DNA of 64,000 nucleotides from Stereocaulon alpinum (GCA_018257865.1 JAEUBA010000009.1:550008-614007), one strand, 5' to 3'. Counted from the stretch's first letter, positions 11,928 through 24,271 are shown. The notes: generated by a model not told the origin, from the sequence alone. Translations and numbers: made by a program.

Positions 11928-12080
11928 GCGCTTTATGGGGGTAATGCCCTCCCAATAAGTCAGGTAGTACGGCGTTTTAGCGGAGATACCCTTGATTCGA
12001 AGGAGGAACACAACTACGTTGATCGATATCATTTCCCTTACTCTTAACGGTGATAATTGACATGGGTATATCCTCGTCCA

Positions 12081-14033
12081 TTACTCCCTCCCCACCCTCC
12101 TCCAAATCCCCACAGCCGCCGCCCCAACCACAACAATAGCCCCCCCAACAACCCCCCACCTCATCCAATCCACCTCCTCCCCTTCCCCCTCCCTCCCAGC
12201 CGGCAGCGCCCGATCAGGCCACAACGCCGCCTCCGCAACCTGCACAAAAAGCTCACTAATAGTCCCCCACGTAACGCTCACATGCAGCGGCTTCTGCATA
12301 CCCAACCCACTCGTGTATTCCTCAGGCTGTACATCGCCTCGCTGAGTCGATTTATCCATGTCTGCTTTTAGCGCTACGTATAGGGAGGGCAATTCATCTA
12401 GCTGCGCGTGCTGGGAGCGGAGGGAGGGAATGTAGGCGAAGGATTCGGGATCTGAGGAGTCGTAGGTGTAGACTATGATGTCTGCTGCGTCTAGCTTCGT
12501 GGGGTTCTCGAGGATGGCGGGCTCGAGCTCGCCGAATTCTTCGCATATGAGGGTGCATTGTTTGCCGCCTGTGAGCTCGACGCTGTTGACTGCTGTGCGC
12601 GGTTTGATGGTTGGGTGGTAGGTAGGACTGAATGGGCGAGAGAGGAAAGAGTCGAGGAGGGAGGATTTTCCTGAGCCAGGGGCGCCGAGTACGTAGGCGA
12701 GAAGGACATTGCGTTCTGTTTTAGCGACTCGTTTGCGGCCACGGATCCGTCTTCGCGGTTTTGTGAGCTGTAAGGCGGAGGTTGTGTTGTGGTCTGGTGG
12801 GTCGTAGCCTAGATAGGCGAGATAGGAGAGGGTTGTTTTGGGAGCGAAGAAGGTTGTCATGCTCCACTGCGCTAGCCAGCCTTGGAGGGTTATATGATTG
12901 GCTTCATTGCAGACCGTGGAGGAAGGAAAGGAATTGCTGTCGGCTGACCATACTTGAGGCAGACCGGGCGTTGGGGCGAACAGAGCGGAGAGTTCGGATG
13001 GCGAGAGGCCGCCATCGTTGTCTTTGTCGAAGAGGAGGAAGAGGTCGACGAAAAACCGGTAGCCGGCTGGCGAGAGCTCGGCGGAGGTGTTGGCCGGGAC
13101 ATCGAATTTGGGGTTCAGGAAGCTGTTGTGGAGGCTGAGACCGTTGGTATAGTGAAAGGTCCGGAGGATGATCCAAATGGTCTCGTGGCGGCCCTTTTCT
13201 GCAAACATCTTGTTGAGGAGAACAAAACCCTCTTGTGTTATGCCTTTCGGCGTGACAGCGGTCGCAGAGTATTTGGAGATTGCTTGCTTAATGTTCTCAA
13301 GGTCTTCCGCTCCAAGCGGCTTGCCAAAGCATTTGTTCTGGAAGTCATGTATTTCGGCGTCGTTCAAGTAGCCATCTTGATCTTTGTCACATAGATAGAA
13401 GATTCTTTCCAGAGCAGACGCACAAGCTGGCTTCAAAGCTGATTCTTTCGAGTCGAATAGAGGTGCTATAGGATCTGTGACCGCCTTTTGACATAAGAAG
13501 AAGGCCTCGTTGATATTGTGATGTTCTCTTGCGCTGGTTCGTATACAGGAATCAATCTCCTTGAACTCAGCCATCACCGGTAGCATCTCATCTTCTACAA
13601 CCTGCTCTGTATTGGCATTTGCCGATAGGTCTGACTTGTTGGCGCATAGCACGACCGGTACATTGACTCCTAATGACCTGAAATGAGGCAACCAAAATAG
13701 CGCCACGCGCTCATAGCTGTAGTGATCTGAATAGACTAACAGTATAACGTTGGACTTTCTTATCTCCTTGTTCAGATTGGTACGCTCTTGGGGCAGCGCT
13801 GAGGTATCAACGATGGTGGTTGTGACATTCTCGGGTGTGCCAATACTGGGAGGGATCGTGATTTGCGGGAGGACTGGCTGTATCTTGTTCGTGACGAAAA
13901 CATCCTTTACTAAGCTTGTTATAAGGCTTGACTTCCCTGTGCCTTCGTCGCCGCATAGACATATCCGCACTAAACAGGAGTAAGCTTCTGCCGCTGTGGT
14001 GGGTTTACGAAATAGAGATGGACCTGTTGCCAT
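12081..14033 (-). CDS. gem1: Gem1/Miro mitochondrial Rho GTPase
   Basis: Domain order is N-terminal GTPase (GDEGTGKSS P-loop, NKSD), two EF-hands (DKDQDGYLNDAE and DKDNDGGLSPSE), a second GTPase (GAPGSGKSS) and a C-terminal membrane anchor (VVGGAIVVVGAAAVGIW) with a basic end. This is the full Miro layout; the protein sits in the mitochondrial outer membrane and acts in mitochondrial inheritance and the ER-mitochondria tether. The frame runs unbroken from 14033, but residues 4-21 of that reading are a 54-nt in-frame intron at 13970-14023 (gtccat...gtttag). Removing it joins ATG GCA ACA G to TG CGG ATA and gives MATVRICLCGDE, the conserved family start. Spliced product is 632 aa. Exons: 14024-14033 and 12081-13969. 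It is divergent from creC. Confidence 0.95.
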   Translation of the reverse strand: MATGPSLFRKPTTAAEAYSCLVRICLCGDEGTGKSSLITSLVKDVFVTNKIQPVLPQITIPPSIGTPENVTTTIVDTSALPQERTNLNKEIRKSNVILLVYSDHYSYERVALFWLPHFRSLGVNVPVVLCANKSDLSANANTEQVVEDEMLPVMAEFKEIDSCIRTSAREHHNINEAFFLCQKAVTDPIAPLFDSKESALKPACASALERIFYLCDKDQDGYLNDAEIHDFQNKCFGKPLGAEDLENIKQAISKYSATAVTPKGITQEGFVLLNKMFAEKGRHETIWIILRTFHYTNGLSLHNSFLNPKFDVPANTSAELSPAGYRFFVDLFLLFDKDNDGGLSPSELSALFAPTPGLPQVWSADSNSFPSSTVCNEANHITLQGWLAQWSMTTFFAPKTTLSYLAYLGYDPPDHNTTSALQLTKPRRRIRGRKRVAKTERNVLLAYVLGAPGSGKSSLLDSFLSRPFSPTYHPTIKPRTAVNSVELTGGKQCTLICEEFGELEPAILENPTKLDAADIIVYTYDSSDPESFAYIPSLRSQHAQLDELPSLYVALKADMDKSTQRGDVQPEEYTSGLGMQKPLHVSVTWGTISELFVQVAEAALWPDRALPAGREGEGEEVDWMRWGVVGGAIVVVGAAAVGIWRRVGRE

Positions 14034-14534
14034 AATGTCACGGCATGAACATCATTAAGAGTTCTCAACAAGGACTCCTAGCCTGAAAGATGAAGATCCT
14101 GATATCTTGATACATCGCATGCCATCTTGGTCATGGATGGCAGCATCACATTCTTGCCGAGCAGTAGACGGTCAAAACGGTCTCCACGTTACAGCGTTGC
14201 AGATCTGCCACTAACGAACCCAAGGGTACGGGTGCTATGGGTAGGGCTTCTAGGCACGAGGCTACCCGAAGCCACGGGGAACCCTGACCCCACATCGTCG
14301 CTTACGGTCGTCTCTTCTCAGCGCCTCGAACCGTTTCTCTACCAAGTCGTTATCAGTAAGCTACTTGCCTCATCGTCCTTAGCACAAGCCCACATGCAGC
14401 CCTTTCTCAGCCTTCTACGCAATATATGCTCTTGATATCTAGGCGCAGCTTGGCAATCTCGATCACGCACGGGGTTACATCTGTGCAGTGCATATATCTA
14501 ATGCAGGGCACGGTCTCGAGTCCTTGAATACATA
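14034..14534. other. divergent intergenic region gem1 / creC
   Basis: 501 bp holding both promoters. I found no match to the CreA consensus SYGGRG by eye. A short frame at 14127-14435 is not supported. Confidence 0.45.
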
Positions 14535-16566
14535 ATGTTGTATGTCTCAGTCCCCTCAGCTATTGAGACACATGTATTGATGGCTGTTGTAAAAAGTGTT
14601 CTACCCCCACCACCACGATACCCTGTCTCGCAGACCACATCCAGCCCCAATGGAGTTCCTGTGCAGAATTCCCTTGTGGAGATGAGCAATGTCCTTACCC
14701 ATCCAAGCGGGCCCGAGTACCAGCTCTCAGTTGGCGAAGGAACGTATTTTCTACAAGACAATCTGCACCTTGCCACACCTCCACCGCACCCACAAGACGC
14801 TCCGGTCACCAATCCAAATCCACTGGCAACGACGCCCGCGCCCCCAAAGGCAGGCATCAAGCTCTCCATATGTATTACAAGCCCCCGGAAGTCAATATCA
14901 TCACTATATAGGCAGGCTGCGCCCAGCACTGGCTCGAATCTAGGCACATACAGTATCAAGGAGAATGAGAAGGAATCGAGAAGTTCCCACGACACAAGCA
15001 GCGATGGTGCTGCCGCTCAATTCGCCTCAAGCAGCATTTCTAGTCGGACGCCAATTTTTGGGGAGGACAACAGCGCACTTACGCCTCTTGCTGGTAAGGA
15101 AGGAGTGAAGCGAAAGAAGCCGAAAACGAGTCTCGTGAAAAGCAATTCCCAATTCATATCGAGGGTCATACCACACGATCAATTGAGCAAGCGGTTACAA
15201 GAGCACAATGCTGAAGGGATATTCGTGTTTGCGAACATAGACAGGGCATATCAATGGCTCGATCTGTCATCGCCGGCACCTGCTAGGGTACGAACGCTGA
15301 AATCAAAGGATACAGACCTTACTCGCTGACCGGACTAACAGGCCCAACCTCTGATGAAGATCTTGTTTGCAAAAGCCCACATGCTATGCCACGATATAAA
15401 CGCATTTACCAAAGGACCCAATCACATTGACGTGATAATGGGCGCTTCAACAGGAGACATAGTCTGGTTCGAAGCCTACTCCCAAAAATACGTCCGAGTG
15501 AACAAAAACGTACGTCTCTCCCTTCCTCATCTTCACCCCTCTCAGCTTCACTAACACTTCCTAGAACATCATCTCTCCCTCCGCCATCTCCTCAATCCGC
15601 TGGCTCCCCGGCTCCGAGAATCTCTTCCTAGCCTCGCACATGGATGGCACCCTAATAGTCTACGACAAAGAACGGGACGACGCAGCCTTCATCCCCGAAA
15701 CCCACTCCACCCTCCCAACAATCCACAACCCCAACGGCAACGGCAACGGCACAACCACGACAGACACAGACCCACACCCCCTGCACATCAACAAATCCGT
15801 AAACAGCAAAAACCAAAAATCAAACCCAGTAGCCAGCTGGAAAATCTCCAACCACCGCATCCTCGCCTTCGCCTTCTCCCCCGACTCCCGCCACCTAGCC
15901 GTCGTCTCAGAAGACGGCTCCCTCCGCCTAATAAACTACCTCAAAGAACAACTCACAGACCTCTACACATCCTACTACGGCGCCTTCACCTGCGTCACTT
16001 TCTCGCCGGATGGGAAATACGTTCTCACAGGCGGTCAGGACGATCTAGTTAGCATATGGAGTATAGTAGAGCGCCGAATCGTAGCGCGCTGTCCGGGGCA
16101 TCATAGCTGGGTTACGGCTGTAGCATTCGATCCGTGGCGCTGCGATAATCGGAACTATCGTTTCGGCAGCGTAGGTGAGGACCGTCGCCTCTTACTTTGG
16201 GATTTCAACGTCGGTATGTTGCGTCGACCAAAAGCCGCCTCAATACGAAATCGCGATCGGGCATCGATGTCTAGCTGTGCGCCTATTTCGCGACATAGGA
16301 CAGAGAGCACGCAGGTTCCTGCGGGCAGGTTGAGGAGCACGAGTAGTTTGAGCGAGGGGCCTGTGGGGGAGGATGAGTTGATTGAGCATGAGGTGGAGAG
16401 TAGGACTGTGACGGCTACGCTGCCGCCTGTTATGAGTAAGGTTATTGATGAGCATCCGCTTAGTTGGGTGGGGTTTGAGGAGGAGTGTATTGTTACTGCG
16501 TGTGGGGAGGGGCATGTGAGGGTTTGGAGGAGACCGGTTGATGTTGTTGGGGCTGGGGACGGGTAG
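14535..16566 (+). CDS. creC: CreC, WD40 partner of the CreB deubiquitinase
   Basis: Four exons: 14535-14539, 14597-15287, 15342-15509 and 15565-16566, 621 aa. The first exon is only ATGTT. Splicing over the 57-nt stopless intron 14540-14596 gives MFVLPPPPRYPV, the start known from CreC; unspliced reading would add 19 false residues. The Pro-rich N-terminus contains GEGTYFLQDNLHLATPPPHP. The WD40 part contains ANIDRAYQWLDLSSP, GPNHIDVIMGASTGDIVWFE, HMDGTLIVYDKE, FSPDGKYVLTGGQDDLVSIW and SVGEDRRLLLWDF. In A. nidulans, CreC stabilises the ubiquitin protease CreB and is needed for full carbon catabolite repression. The last exon shows a sharp switch from C-rich to G-rich coding strand at about 16.3 kb. 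Confidence 0.95.
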
Positions 16567-16805
16567 AGAGGAGGGGACGAGGTTGGGATGAGATGGATTG
16601 TGTGTACAGTAGCTTGGAATTAGCTGATTGGATATGTGACAGTATCATACCAAAAGCTCCTTTCTGTTCCCCTTGATAGCACAAGGTACTAGTGATTACA
16701 TTGATAGCGTTAGTTGACCCTTCTCAAACCAATCCAGGAAATCCTAACTCCCAAGGCAACCTTCGAACGCCCTGCAATAACAATGTCCATTGTCTTACTT
16801 GGAAT

Positions 16806-19093
16806 TCATCTGTAGAATCCATCAGGATTACCCGCTTCCGCCACGTAGGGCTGTTGCTGCTGCTCTCGCGGTGCATGGTATGCCTGATACTGACCGCCCG
16901 GCGGCGGCCCAGAATTGAGTACCGGGTATGGATTCTGGCCAAGGTTTGGCGAGGGAGCTGAAGGTGGTGGATGTGATGGCTGAGGTTGGTTGTATGTTTG
17001 ATACGGTTGCTGAGATGGTGGAGGTTCATTGGGTGCGTGAGGATATGGCGCCTGCTGGCCTCCATACGGTGGTTGGGACTGCTGGTGGGGCGGGCCATCG
17101 GAGGGCGAGTACACAGACGGTGAGTAGCCGTCCTGAGATTGTGTTTGCTGTAGGTGGGGAGGGTAAGCTTGGGGACGATTCTCTGTGGGACTGGCGTAGG
17201 AGGATGTGGACAGTTCTTGTGGGTTATCGTAGGTTGATTGTGGACGGTGGCTGTAGGGATCTGCAGATGATGGAGCCTGGCCACCAGATGTCTTGCGAGG
17301 GTCATTGGGCGGATACTGGGGCTGATGCTGCTGCGATGGTGGGGCTTGACCTGCGTATGAGAATGGTTGCGGGCCGGATTGTGGTGGGTATTGTGGTTTT
17401 GGAGTATGGGTAGCTGCGACTGTTAGCCATGTCACAATTCAATTATTAAGACGACGTACCTGGGGGACCACCGTCTGGGCCTGGAGTATAATATCGACCA
17501 GGAGCTTGCTGTGGGCCAGCACCCTGGGGAGGGTACCCACCACTGCCGCCACCATATCCGTACTGCGGCTGGCCTGGACGCCCAAATGGTTGCTGCGCTG
17601 GTTGTGAAATGGACGCCTCTAGCATGGATTCATAATCTCTCCGAGCTTTGATGAACTTTTCGTTCAACTGTGTGAAATCATCTGGATCTTGCTGTTAGCC
17701 TTTGTAGAGAAATGTCGTTGATGTGAAGATTCACCCTTCTTCTGTGAGTATTTTCCAATTAACTCAATGAGCTTAGGCCGTATAGCTAGAGTTGAGTGGT
17801 AAAGCTCTGTGATTTCCTCGTTATCTCTGACATTCAGGTCCGAGCTGCTCGTGCTCAACAGCGTCAACAGCTTCTCCACATTCTTGATCTCCCCAAAGAC
17901 CTCGGCCTCCATCTGGGCCTCTCGTTGTAGATCGTCCTGGGTAGGATCGGTCAATTTCTCCACATAGTTCAGCGGGAATATCCCTATCTGGCCCCGTAAG
18001 GAGCCTTTCCACCAATCCTTGTATACTGATTCCATAACAGCAATGATGTCTCCCTTTCGGAACTGCAATTCGCCGGCCTCTGTTGGCTGGAAATCGAATA
18101 GTGCGCGCACACGAGAAACCGTGGCAGCGGTGGTTCCTTGTGGTACTGGCTGCGACACTGCTGTCTGTTGTGGGGCTCCTGCTACTGCTGATGATCCACC
18201 ACCTTGGCTAGGTTTCTTGCCTGAGGCTTGTTCGGTCGCTGGCTTGTCTTTGATTGAGAGTGCTAGCGCCATTTGTAATTCCTCCTCCTCTTTTTGTCTG
18301 TCTACGTCGGTGATTTGTCGCTTCGTGGGCGCAGCCGGTGGATAGAGGTTGGGATCTAGAGTAATTTTAGCCACTAAGTGTTACAGTGCCAGCTTCAGTA
18401 TCAATACTTTGACTTTTGAGCTTCATGTACTGCTGCTCCATAACCCCAAGATCATGATCCTTCTTAAACATCTCTGACCACTCTCCCATTCTCTCTAATA
18501 TCTTGGTTTTGACTTGCTGGTGTGTGTTCTGCGGATGCGTTAGCAAGCCGCGCTCTTCAGCCCGTATTCACAACGCACCCTGTCATTCGCAAGTCGCAGG
18601 AGAGCATCTGTAAAGCTTCTCGACGCAAGCTCCCGGTGCATTTTGTTTCCGCAGTTCTGTGATAATGCATTTGCGAGCTATTCCCGAACCATCAGCGCTT
18701 GATCGCCTCGACTCAACCCCGTCGCCTTACTTCAAGTGTGTAGAGCTGCACGTTTGCATTTCGGTGGGCGAGGCGTTTAATCATCGAGGCGACAGCATCT
18801 TTAGCTCTGTAACAGTATCATGTTAGTACCCCAAGTCCTGACGGGAGAATAGAGAAGCTGTGCGTACCCTGTATCTTCCGCACCTACTCGATCGCAAACA
18901 TCCTAGAGAGTCTTAGCCCATGCTCTCGTACCTCCCGCATTCATTCATGGTATACCAGTATGAGCTCCCAGTTCTCTGAGGTAAGGTTCTCATCTGTTGC
19001 TTTCGCTACGAGGAATCAGTGCCTGCCTAGAGCTTCGATGCTGAAGAGCTTACCAACGGCATCGTCGAAAGCGTTCTGCTGGGTGCGAAACAT
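16806..19093 (-). CDS. hse1: Hse1, ESCRT-0 subunit
   Basis: Nine exons: 19054-19093, 18956-19005, 18868-18902, 18731-18806, 18579-18677, 18414-18528, 17735-18373, 17460-17681 and 16806-17413, about 627 aa. Order: VHS domain (start MFRTQQNAFDDAVAKATDEN, then SMIKRLAHRNANVQLYTLE), ubiquitin-interacting motif (EEEELQMALALSI), SH3 domain (ALFDFQPTEAGELQFRKGD...GIFPLNYVEKL), GAT-like helical region, and a long Pro/Gln/Tyr tail. With Vps27 it sorts ubiquitinated cargo at endosomes into multivesicular bodies, downstream of adaptors such as CreD. The intron between exons 6 and 7 is very short: 40 nt (18374-18413) or 34 nt (18374-18407), both in phase. The first six exons are tiny (35-115 nt), so the VHS domain is finely divided. 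Confidence 0.92.
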
Positions 19094-19858
19094 GTTGATT
19101 ATGGTGTTCAAGGTTCCAAATAATTATTTGCGTACAGAGGATTGTGAAGGGTGTGGGAAGGAGAGGTGTTAGTGATTCTCGGTCGTGAGCAGTGGTTCAC
19201 TGGTTCCTGCCTTGTAGCCTCTTGCTAGCGGCAGATCAGTGTGGCTGAAGTGGAGCAAATGACGAATGGGGTGACGAATGACACGAGGTGCTCTACTCAT
19301 ACATGTTACTGTCGAACAATGTTCACCAGCGCTGATTGGGGACTAATGGAGTAAATTTTACATCGCATTGCTATGTATTTCAATACCTCTATAGTGATAG
19401 CAGGAACCGCTTGCCCTTCATAAAAGTTATTCCCCGCCCTGGTATCAGTCAAAACCTGGAAATCGATAGGTAGGCGGACACACTCGTCATTTCATGAACT
19501 CCCTCTGAACAAACACGACAAGATAAGTCCCACAGCGAGAAGAAATCTCTAACATCCGATTTAAATAGGTGGGTTTTGCTTTTGGATATGCCGACAATAG
19601 CTTGCTGAAGACGTAAGCGTAGATGAGGGACTCGCGTAAGGGTATTCGTAATCTCGGCGACATTGAGGCCCTCTATCAAACAAGCGAAGTCAATTTGTAA
19701 AGTGATGTTATGCCACAACGTCGAAAGCGTTACTTCGTTCATGGCGGAGGAGAAGGCTGAACGATATGTGACACACGACTCCAACGGCTGCGTGGAGCGA
19801 TGAATAGAAGACCTCGAAACTTGCTGCAAGTCGTTGAATGGCTTGGATGGGTTCTCTT
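19094..19858. other. intergenic, hse1 promoter / PAK kinase 3' side
   Basis: 765 bp. The frame at 19449-19829 overlaps the expected 3' UTR of the kinase and has no recognisable product, so no gene is called. Confidence 0.45.
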
Positions 19859-22656
19859 TTAAGAGCCTCTTTGAGCCCTTTCAGCTGCACGACTCTGGCG
19901 CGCTGAACGTACAAGTGGGGCCAGGTTGATCAATGGCTCTGCGGTCTGCATATATGGATGCTGTGATAATGTCAGTCTTTCGAACGAAAACAAAGAACTA
20001 TGGTACAAACCCTCAATAGATCGTGCGCAGACGCCCGTTTGTCAGGATCGACTCTGAGTGCGAAGTTCAAGAAGTCTTTGAAAACCTGCGATAGTTCGTG
20101 CTCCTCTTTGATCTTTGGCGTCCCGTTGGTGGCGATCAGGTACAGCGCTCGGAGTGGTGATTCAGTAAGATAAGGAGGTTCGCCTTCGATCATTTCGATC
20201 GCCATAATCCCAAGACTCCATATGTCTACCTTGCGACCATACTCTTTCCTCGTCACAACCTCTGGGGCCATCCAATAGGGTGTGCCAACCATTGTGGTTC
20301 TCTTGTTGTGGGCCTCATTGATCTGAGCGCAGAAACCGAAATCGGCTAACGCCTGTGAGCCTGTGGCACTCTCTAGAAGAATGGGCAACTTACTCAGCTT
20401 GATGTTGCCGTCCATGGCTAGCAATATGTTGTCTGATTTGATATCACGGTGTATAACACCTTTAGAGTGCAAGTGTTGCAGGCCGTTCAATGTCTTTACA
20501 AAGCTTCAGCTGCGTTTCGTATGGAATCGGGCTTGGAACATGCGACAACATACCTCTCGACAGACAGCTGCAATCTGCCCCTCGCTCATTAAATTGAACG
20601 TCACTACATCAGTCAAGCTGCCTCCTTCCATGTACTCCATGATGACCCATAGATCACCTTGACGTAAGTAGCTGTCCATGAAATTTACAATATTCTTGTG
20701 CTTGCTGTCTTTCATCACAAGAATCTCGTTGATGATAAGATCCTTCTTCGGCTGCTGCTCCAGATTCATCTGTTTGATGGCCACACACTTGTTCGTGCCG
20801 ACTTCGGTGGCTGTGTAGACCCCGCCAGATGCACCTTGCCCAATTTTGTTCAAGTTCTTGTACTTCTTCATGGGGTCTCCAACACTGCAGATAGCATTCA
20901 GCTTCGCGACAATATCGATACCAGTACTTCTGTTCGGACGTCGCCGTGGTGCGGGCCCAGTGCGAGCTTGCTGTGTTGGGTGTGGTATGTTCTGAGGATC
21001 TGGCGAGGAAGGAGAGAATTGAGGTTGTGATGGCGGCGGTGGTGATATTGGCGAGACTTGTTGCTGAGGTGGTTGTTTTTGGCTTTGGCTTTGGCTTTGG
21101 CTTCGGTCTAATTGCTTCTTCGGGGGGGTTTTCTGGGCTGGCGTAATAGCTTGTTCATGTTCCTGTTGGTGCTGCGTCGGGCTACCGACTGCGCCAGGAG
21201 TAGGCCGAGAAGGCTTTCGGGCCAGTCCGTTAGTCTGGGCTTTGGAGGGTTGGCGTTGGAGGCCCAAATTCTCATCTTGTTCGTCCCTGGTGGTTGGCGT
21301 CGAGCGGTCCCTAATAGGCAATTCCTCGCTTGGTCTGCTCAGAAGGGGAGAAAAGTCCTTCGGAGTGGTCGGTGCATGTGGCGCAGCGCGAGCGGGTGTA
21401 AGGTTTGTTATTGGAGAGGCGCCTGGCGGTCGAGGAGCCGGACGGCCAGGGACGAGATTTGCTTGATTCATGCGCTGATCCATGGAAGGAGTACTCGGTG
21501 CGAAAGCGCTAGGGTTGGGTACACTTCGAGGGATGGGAGGAGGCGCACGCGGATTCTCGAAGCTCGTCTCGTGGTTGGAAGGAAAGCGTGGGCTTGCGGG
21601 AGGACTATTGATCGCCGAAAGATGTGTATTAGGTTGGGGAGACGAACTAGTCGGCATGAGAAGGCTCAATCCAGAAGCTGAGGGATCTTCTGCTCTTGCG
21701 TTGTCGAATTTGTGCCACACTTGGTCTTCAGCTTGGCCAGCCTGGGTGTTCTTGTAGAAAGCCATGATATCAACGATAGCCTGCGGATTTCGCCTCTGGT
21801 CAAGATCTGTGATTCCATTCTCCTGCAACATTCTCTGCCACTCTTTCGGCAGGCCCTAATTGGTGTTAGTTCATGTTCCCTAAGCTCAACATCAAAGACT
21901 TCATGGCCAAGCAAAACCGCCTAAAAGACACGGACTTCTCTTATCCTTGAACGGTCTTCGTACGCGTATATATCATTATATACGAGGGTCTGCAGTCATG
22001 GCATGAGGTATAGTTTAGATGTCTAGACATACCGTAAACTGACCCGTCTCATTGTCAAAACCCACATGAGTAACATGCACTGGGTTCTCTGGGGCGGAGA
22101 TTTTAACGCTGTTCGATCGTGGCGAGCCCAAGACACTCCCTATGAAGGAAGAGAAACCGCTCTTTTTCTTCCATGGTGTCGAGTTCTTCCCACTCGCTTC
22201 GTCAGAATTCCTTTTTGATGAGATGGATGCGGAGTCCGCGTCAGGCGGGGTAGCATTAACGGAGCGGTCGCCAATAGAGAAGCTTGCGGATTGGCGCAGT
22301 GAAGGGGTCAGCATTTTTGAATTAGGAGTCGTATAGGAAATAGGAGGTGGAGGAGGTCGGCGAAGGGAGTTTTGGTAGCCAGATGCTTTGGTACTGTCCA
22401 GTGTGCTCAAAGTACCAGGGTGCGCATTGAATTCATCGGGCTCCCGCTCATCCAGGGATTCGCGCGTAGGGTATTGATAGCGATTGTGATATGCGTCGGA
22501 AGAGGAATTGGAAGCAAACTGACTGGAGGGATTTGGGGATCGTTCGAGGGATGAGCTGGATGAGGTGTGATGGGATGGGGTGCTGTCGTGGTGGCTTGCC
22601 GGGGATTGGGATGATGACGGCTGGCGCTGAAGGACTGTGGCACTATGTTGGCTCAT
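19859..22656 (-). CDS. PAK-family Ser/Thr kinase, Cla4-like, no PH domain
   Basis: Five exons: 22033-22656, 20554-21855, 20394-20493, 20011-20345 and 19859-19960, 820 aa. The CRIB domain starts at residue 186 (KISAPENPVHVTHVGF) and continues across the first intron into GQFTGLPKEWQRML. A Pro/Gln/Ser-rich linker follows, including an SQSQSQSQ run. The kinase domain from about 546 has GQGASGGVY, VAIKQMN, HRDIKSDN, DFGF and APE, so it should be active; the C-terminus is HPYMQTAEPLINLAPLV. CRIB and kinase sequences look most like Cla4, a Cdc42/Rac effector in polarity and septation, yet the 185 residues before CRIB hold no PH domain. Intron 20346-20393 (48 nt) is stopless and would otherwise insert 16 extra residues before DFG. 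Intron 1 is long (177 nt). Confidence 0.9.
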
Positions 22657-24271
22657 GTTGGGGCTTGTAATACTCCTTGGTGGTGGTTCTTTGGTGAGTC
22701 GTCTTGTGTTTTGAAGCCCTGTCTAAGGTCGTCTATACTATAACAGAAGTGAGGCTTGGGGCTTGTTCAGTGGTAGACGGCGGCTCTGGGAGCCAATCGC
22801 GACGCTTCAAGGGTTTCCGCGGGGCTTCAACCTAGAACGGAGGGAGATAGTCAATGACTTTGTTTCGACTGATCAAATAGGAAAGCAAGTTTTCAGTTTG
22901 CATAAAATAATAGCAGCGACGAGGTTCACTGTAGGCACTTGCACTTGGGGACAACGCCGATCCGGTGGATCTCCCTTGGGTCGGGTCTCTCGCGTGGAAG
23001 ACGATCAGCAGCACTAAAACCGCGTTCGATTTGGCAGCGCAGGTGGCGCCTGTTGGCCTTACGAGAGGTATAGATGGAAATGGGATCTGGAGGTGCACTC
23101 TACGAAATGATATAGTATATATGACTACGAGCGGTGCTAATACCTTCTCGCATGTAAGGCTGTCTCCGAATCCGCCGTAGTGATGCAGGGGTTGGATGAA
23201 TGATCATCGATATCGACCTCGCGAAACGTAGCCCGATACCTCTCTGACCTGACACTCTGCTGCCTCGTTGTCAGAGTGATACCGCTAAAGGAACCCACTT
23301 AGTCGGCCTGCTCTGAGATGCAATAGTCTGGACAGATCAATGCTCGTCGGACCTCACCGCCTCCTTATCTGGATATTTGCTCTTAGCAAGCCTCAGCCAG
23401 CAACCTCACAATAGAGGATGAAGTGTATCAAAGAATGAGACGCCTATCGAATCTTCACGTTCTCGCTCTGCTCGATTCTGGCACTAATCATGTTCTGTCC
23501 GTTTTAAGCTGATTTCCTTGGCATTGCAGACTGCCTAGGCTCCTTGACGATCTGCAAATTCGGTGCAGAGAAAGCTCAATAAGCAATTTGATCTGGAACG
23601 ACCCACCAAATGCCATTATGCAATCTATGAATGGCCCAAGGTTAAAAGCATGAAGCATACTTGTACCGAGAAAGGAGATGTTGGAAGGATGAAGAATTCA
23701 GATCACAAGGCGTTAGAGCGGGGTCCAGAGCCATGCGGAAGCTTCCCGATCATGCCAAGCCCCTTGTACGTTAGCCTTGGGCTGAATACGCGAGTGTTTC
23801 TCTTCCTCTCGAGTCTTCAAAAAAGTTGCACAAACCCAGACACCCCTACACTGGTTAGTACAACCCCGCAAACCGCCCAGAGGATAGCATTGACCTGTCG
23901 AAACTCGACTTTAGGGATCGCAAGCTACAACTTCACCTTATCTAGTACCCCGTCATCCTAATAATATCCATCCTTAAAAGGCTCGAGCCCTTGGCTGTTG
24001 TCTTCATAGTCGCCCTTCACCATGCCTTGTCGATAGTACTGGGACCTGCCTCGTCTTTTCGCAGCCCCCTACTGCTCCTTGATATCCATCTTGTCTACAG
24101 TAAGCTTCACCGTTGCCCTCGGGTTTTTCTGCTGTGCCTAACATGTTCTCAGACCATCTAATATTACATGCTATAAAACCCTCTACATACCCAATTCTCC
24201 CAGCTACTCCAATTTCCAAAGCGCTCTCGGATACCCACCTTGATACCTCTCTCCGCGGAACATTGGACAAC
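22657..24271. other. divergent intergenic region PAK kinase / scp160
   Basis: 1.6 kb between two start codons on opposite strands. An open frame (24113-24271) runs into the scp160 start but reads like leader sequence. No independent gene is supported. Confidence 0.45.

Noticed and set aside
14580..14582. ATG GCT as the creC start
   Set aside because: It lies inside intron 14540-14596; splicing from ATGTT gives the MFVLPPPP start known from CreC.
19449..19829. 126-codon minus-strand frame beyond the PAK kinase
   Set aside because: It falls in the expected 3' UTR, has no family signal and no splice link.
21074..21105. ggcttt hexamer run as a microsatellite
   Set aside because: It is coding sequence for the Ser-Gln run in the PAK kinase linker.
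24113..24271. N-terminal extension of scp160 by 53 codons
   Set aside because: The extension is unlike the family start and the ATG at 24272 has the better context.
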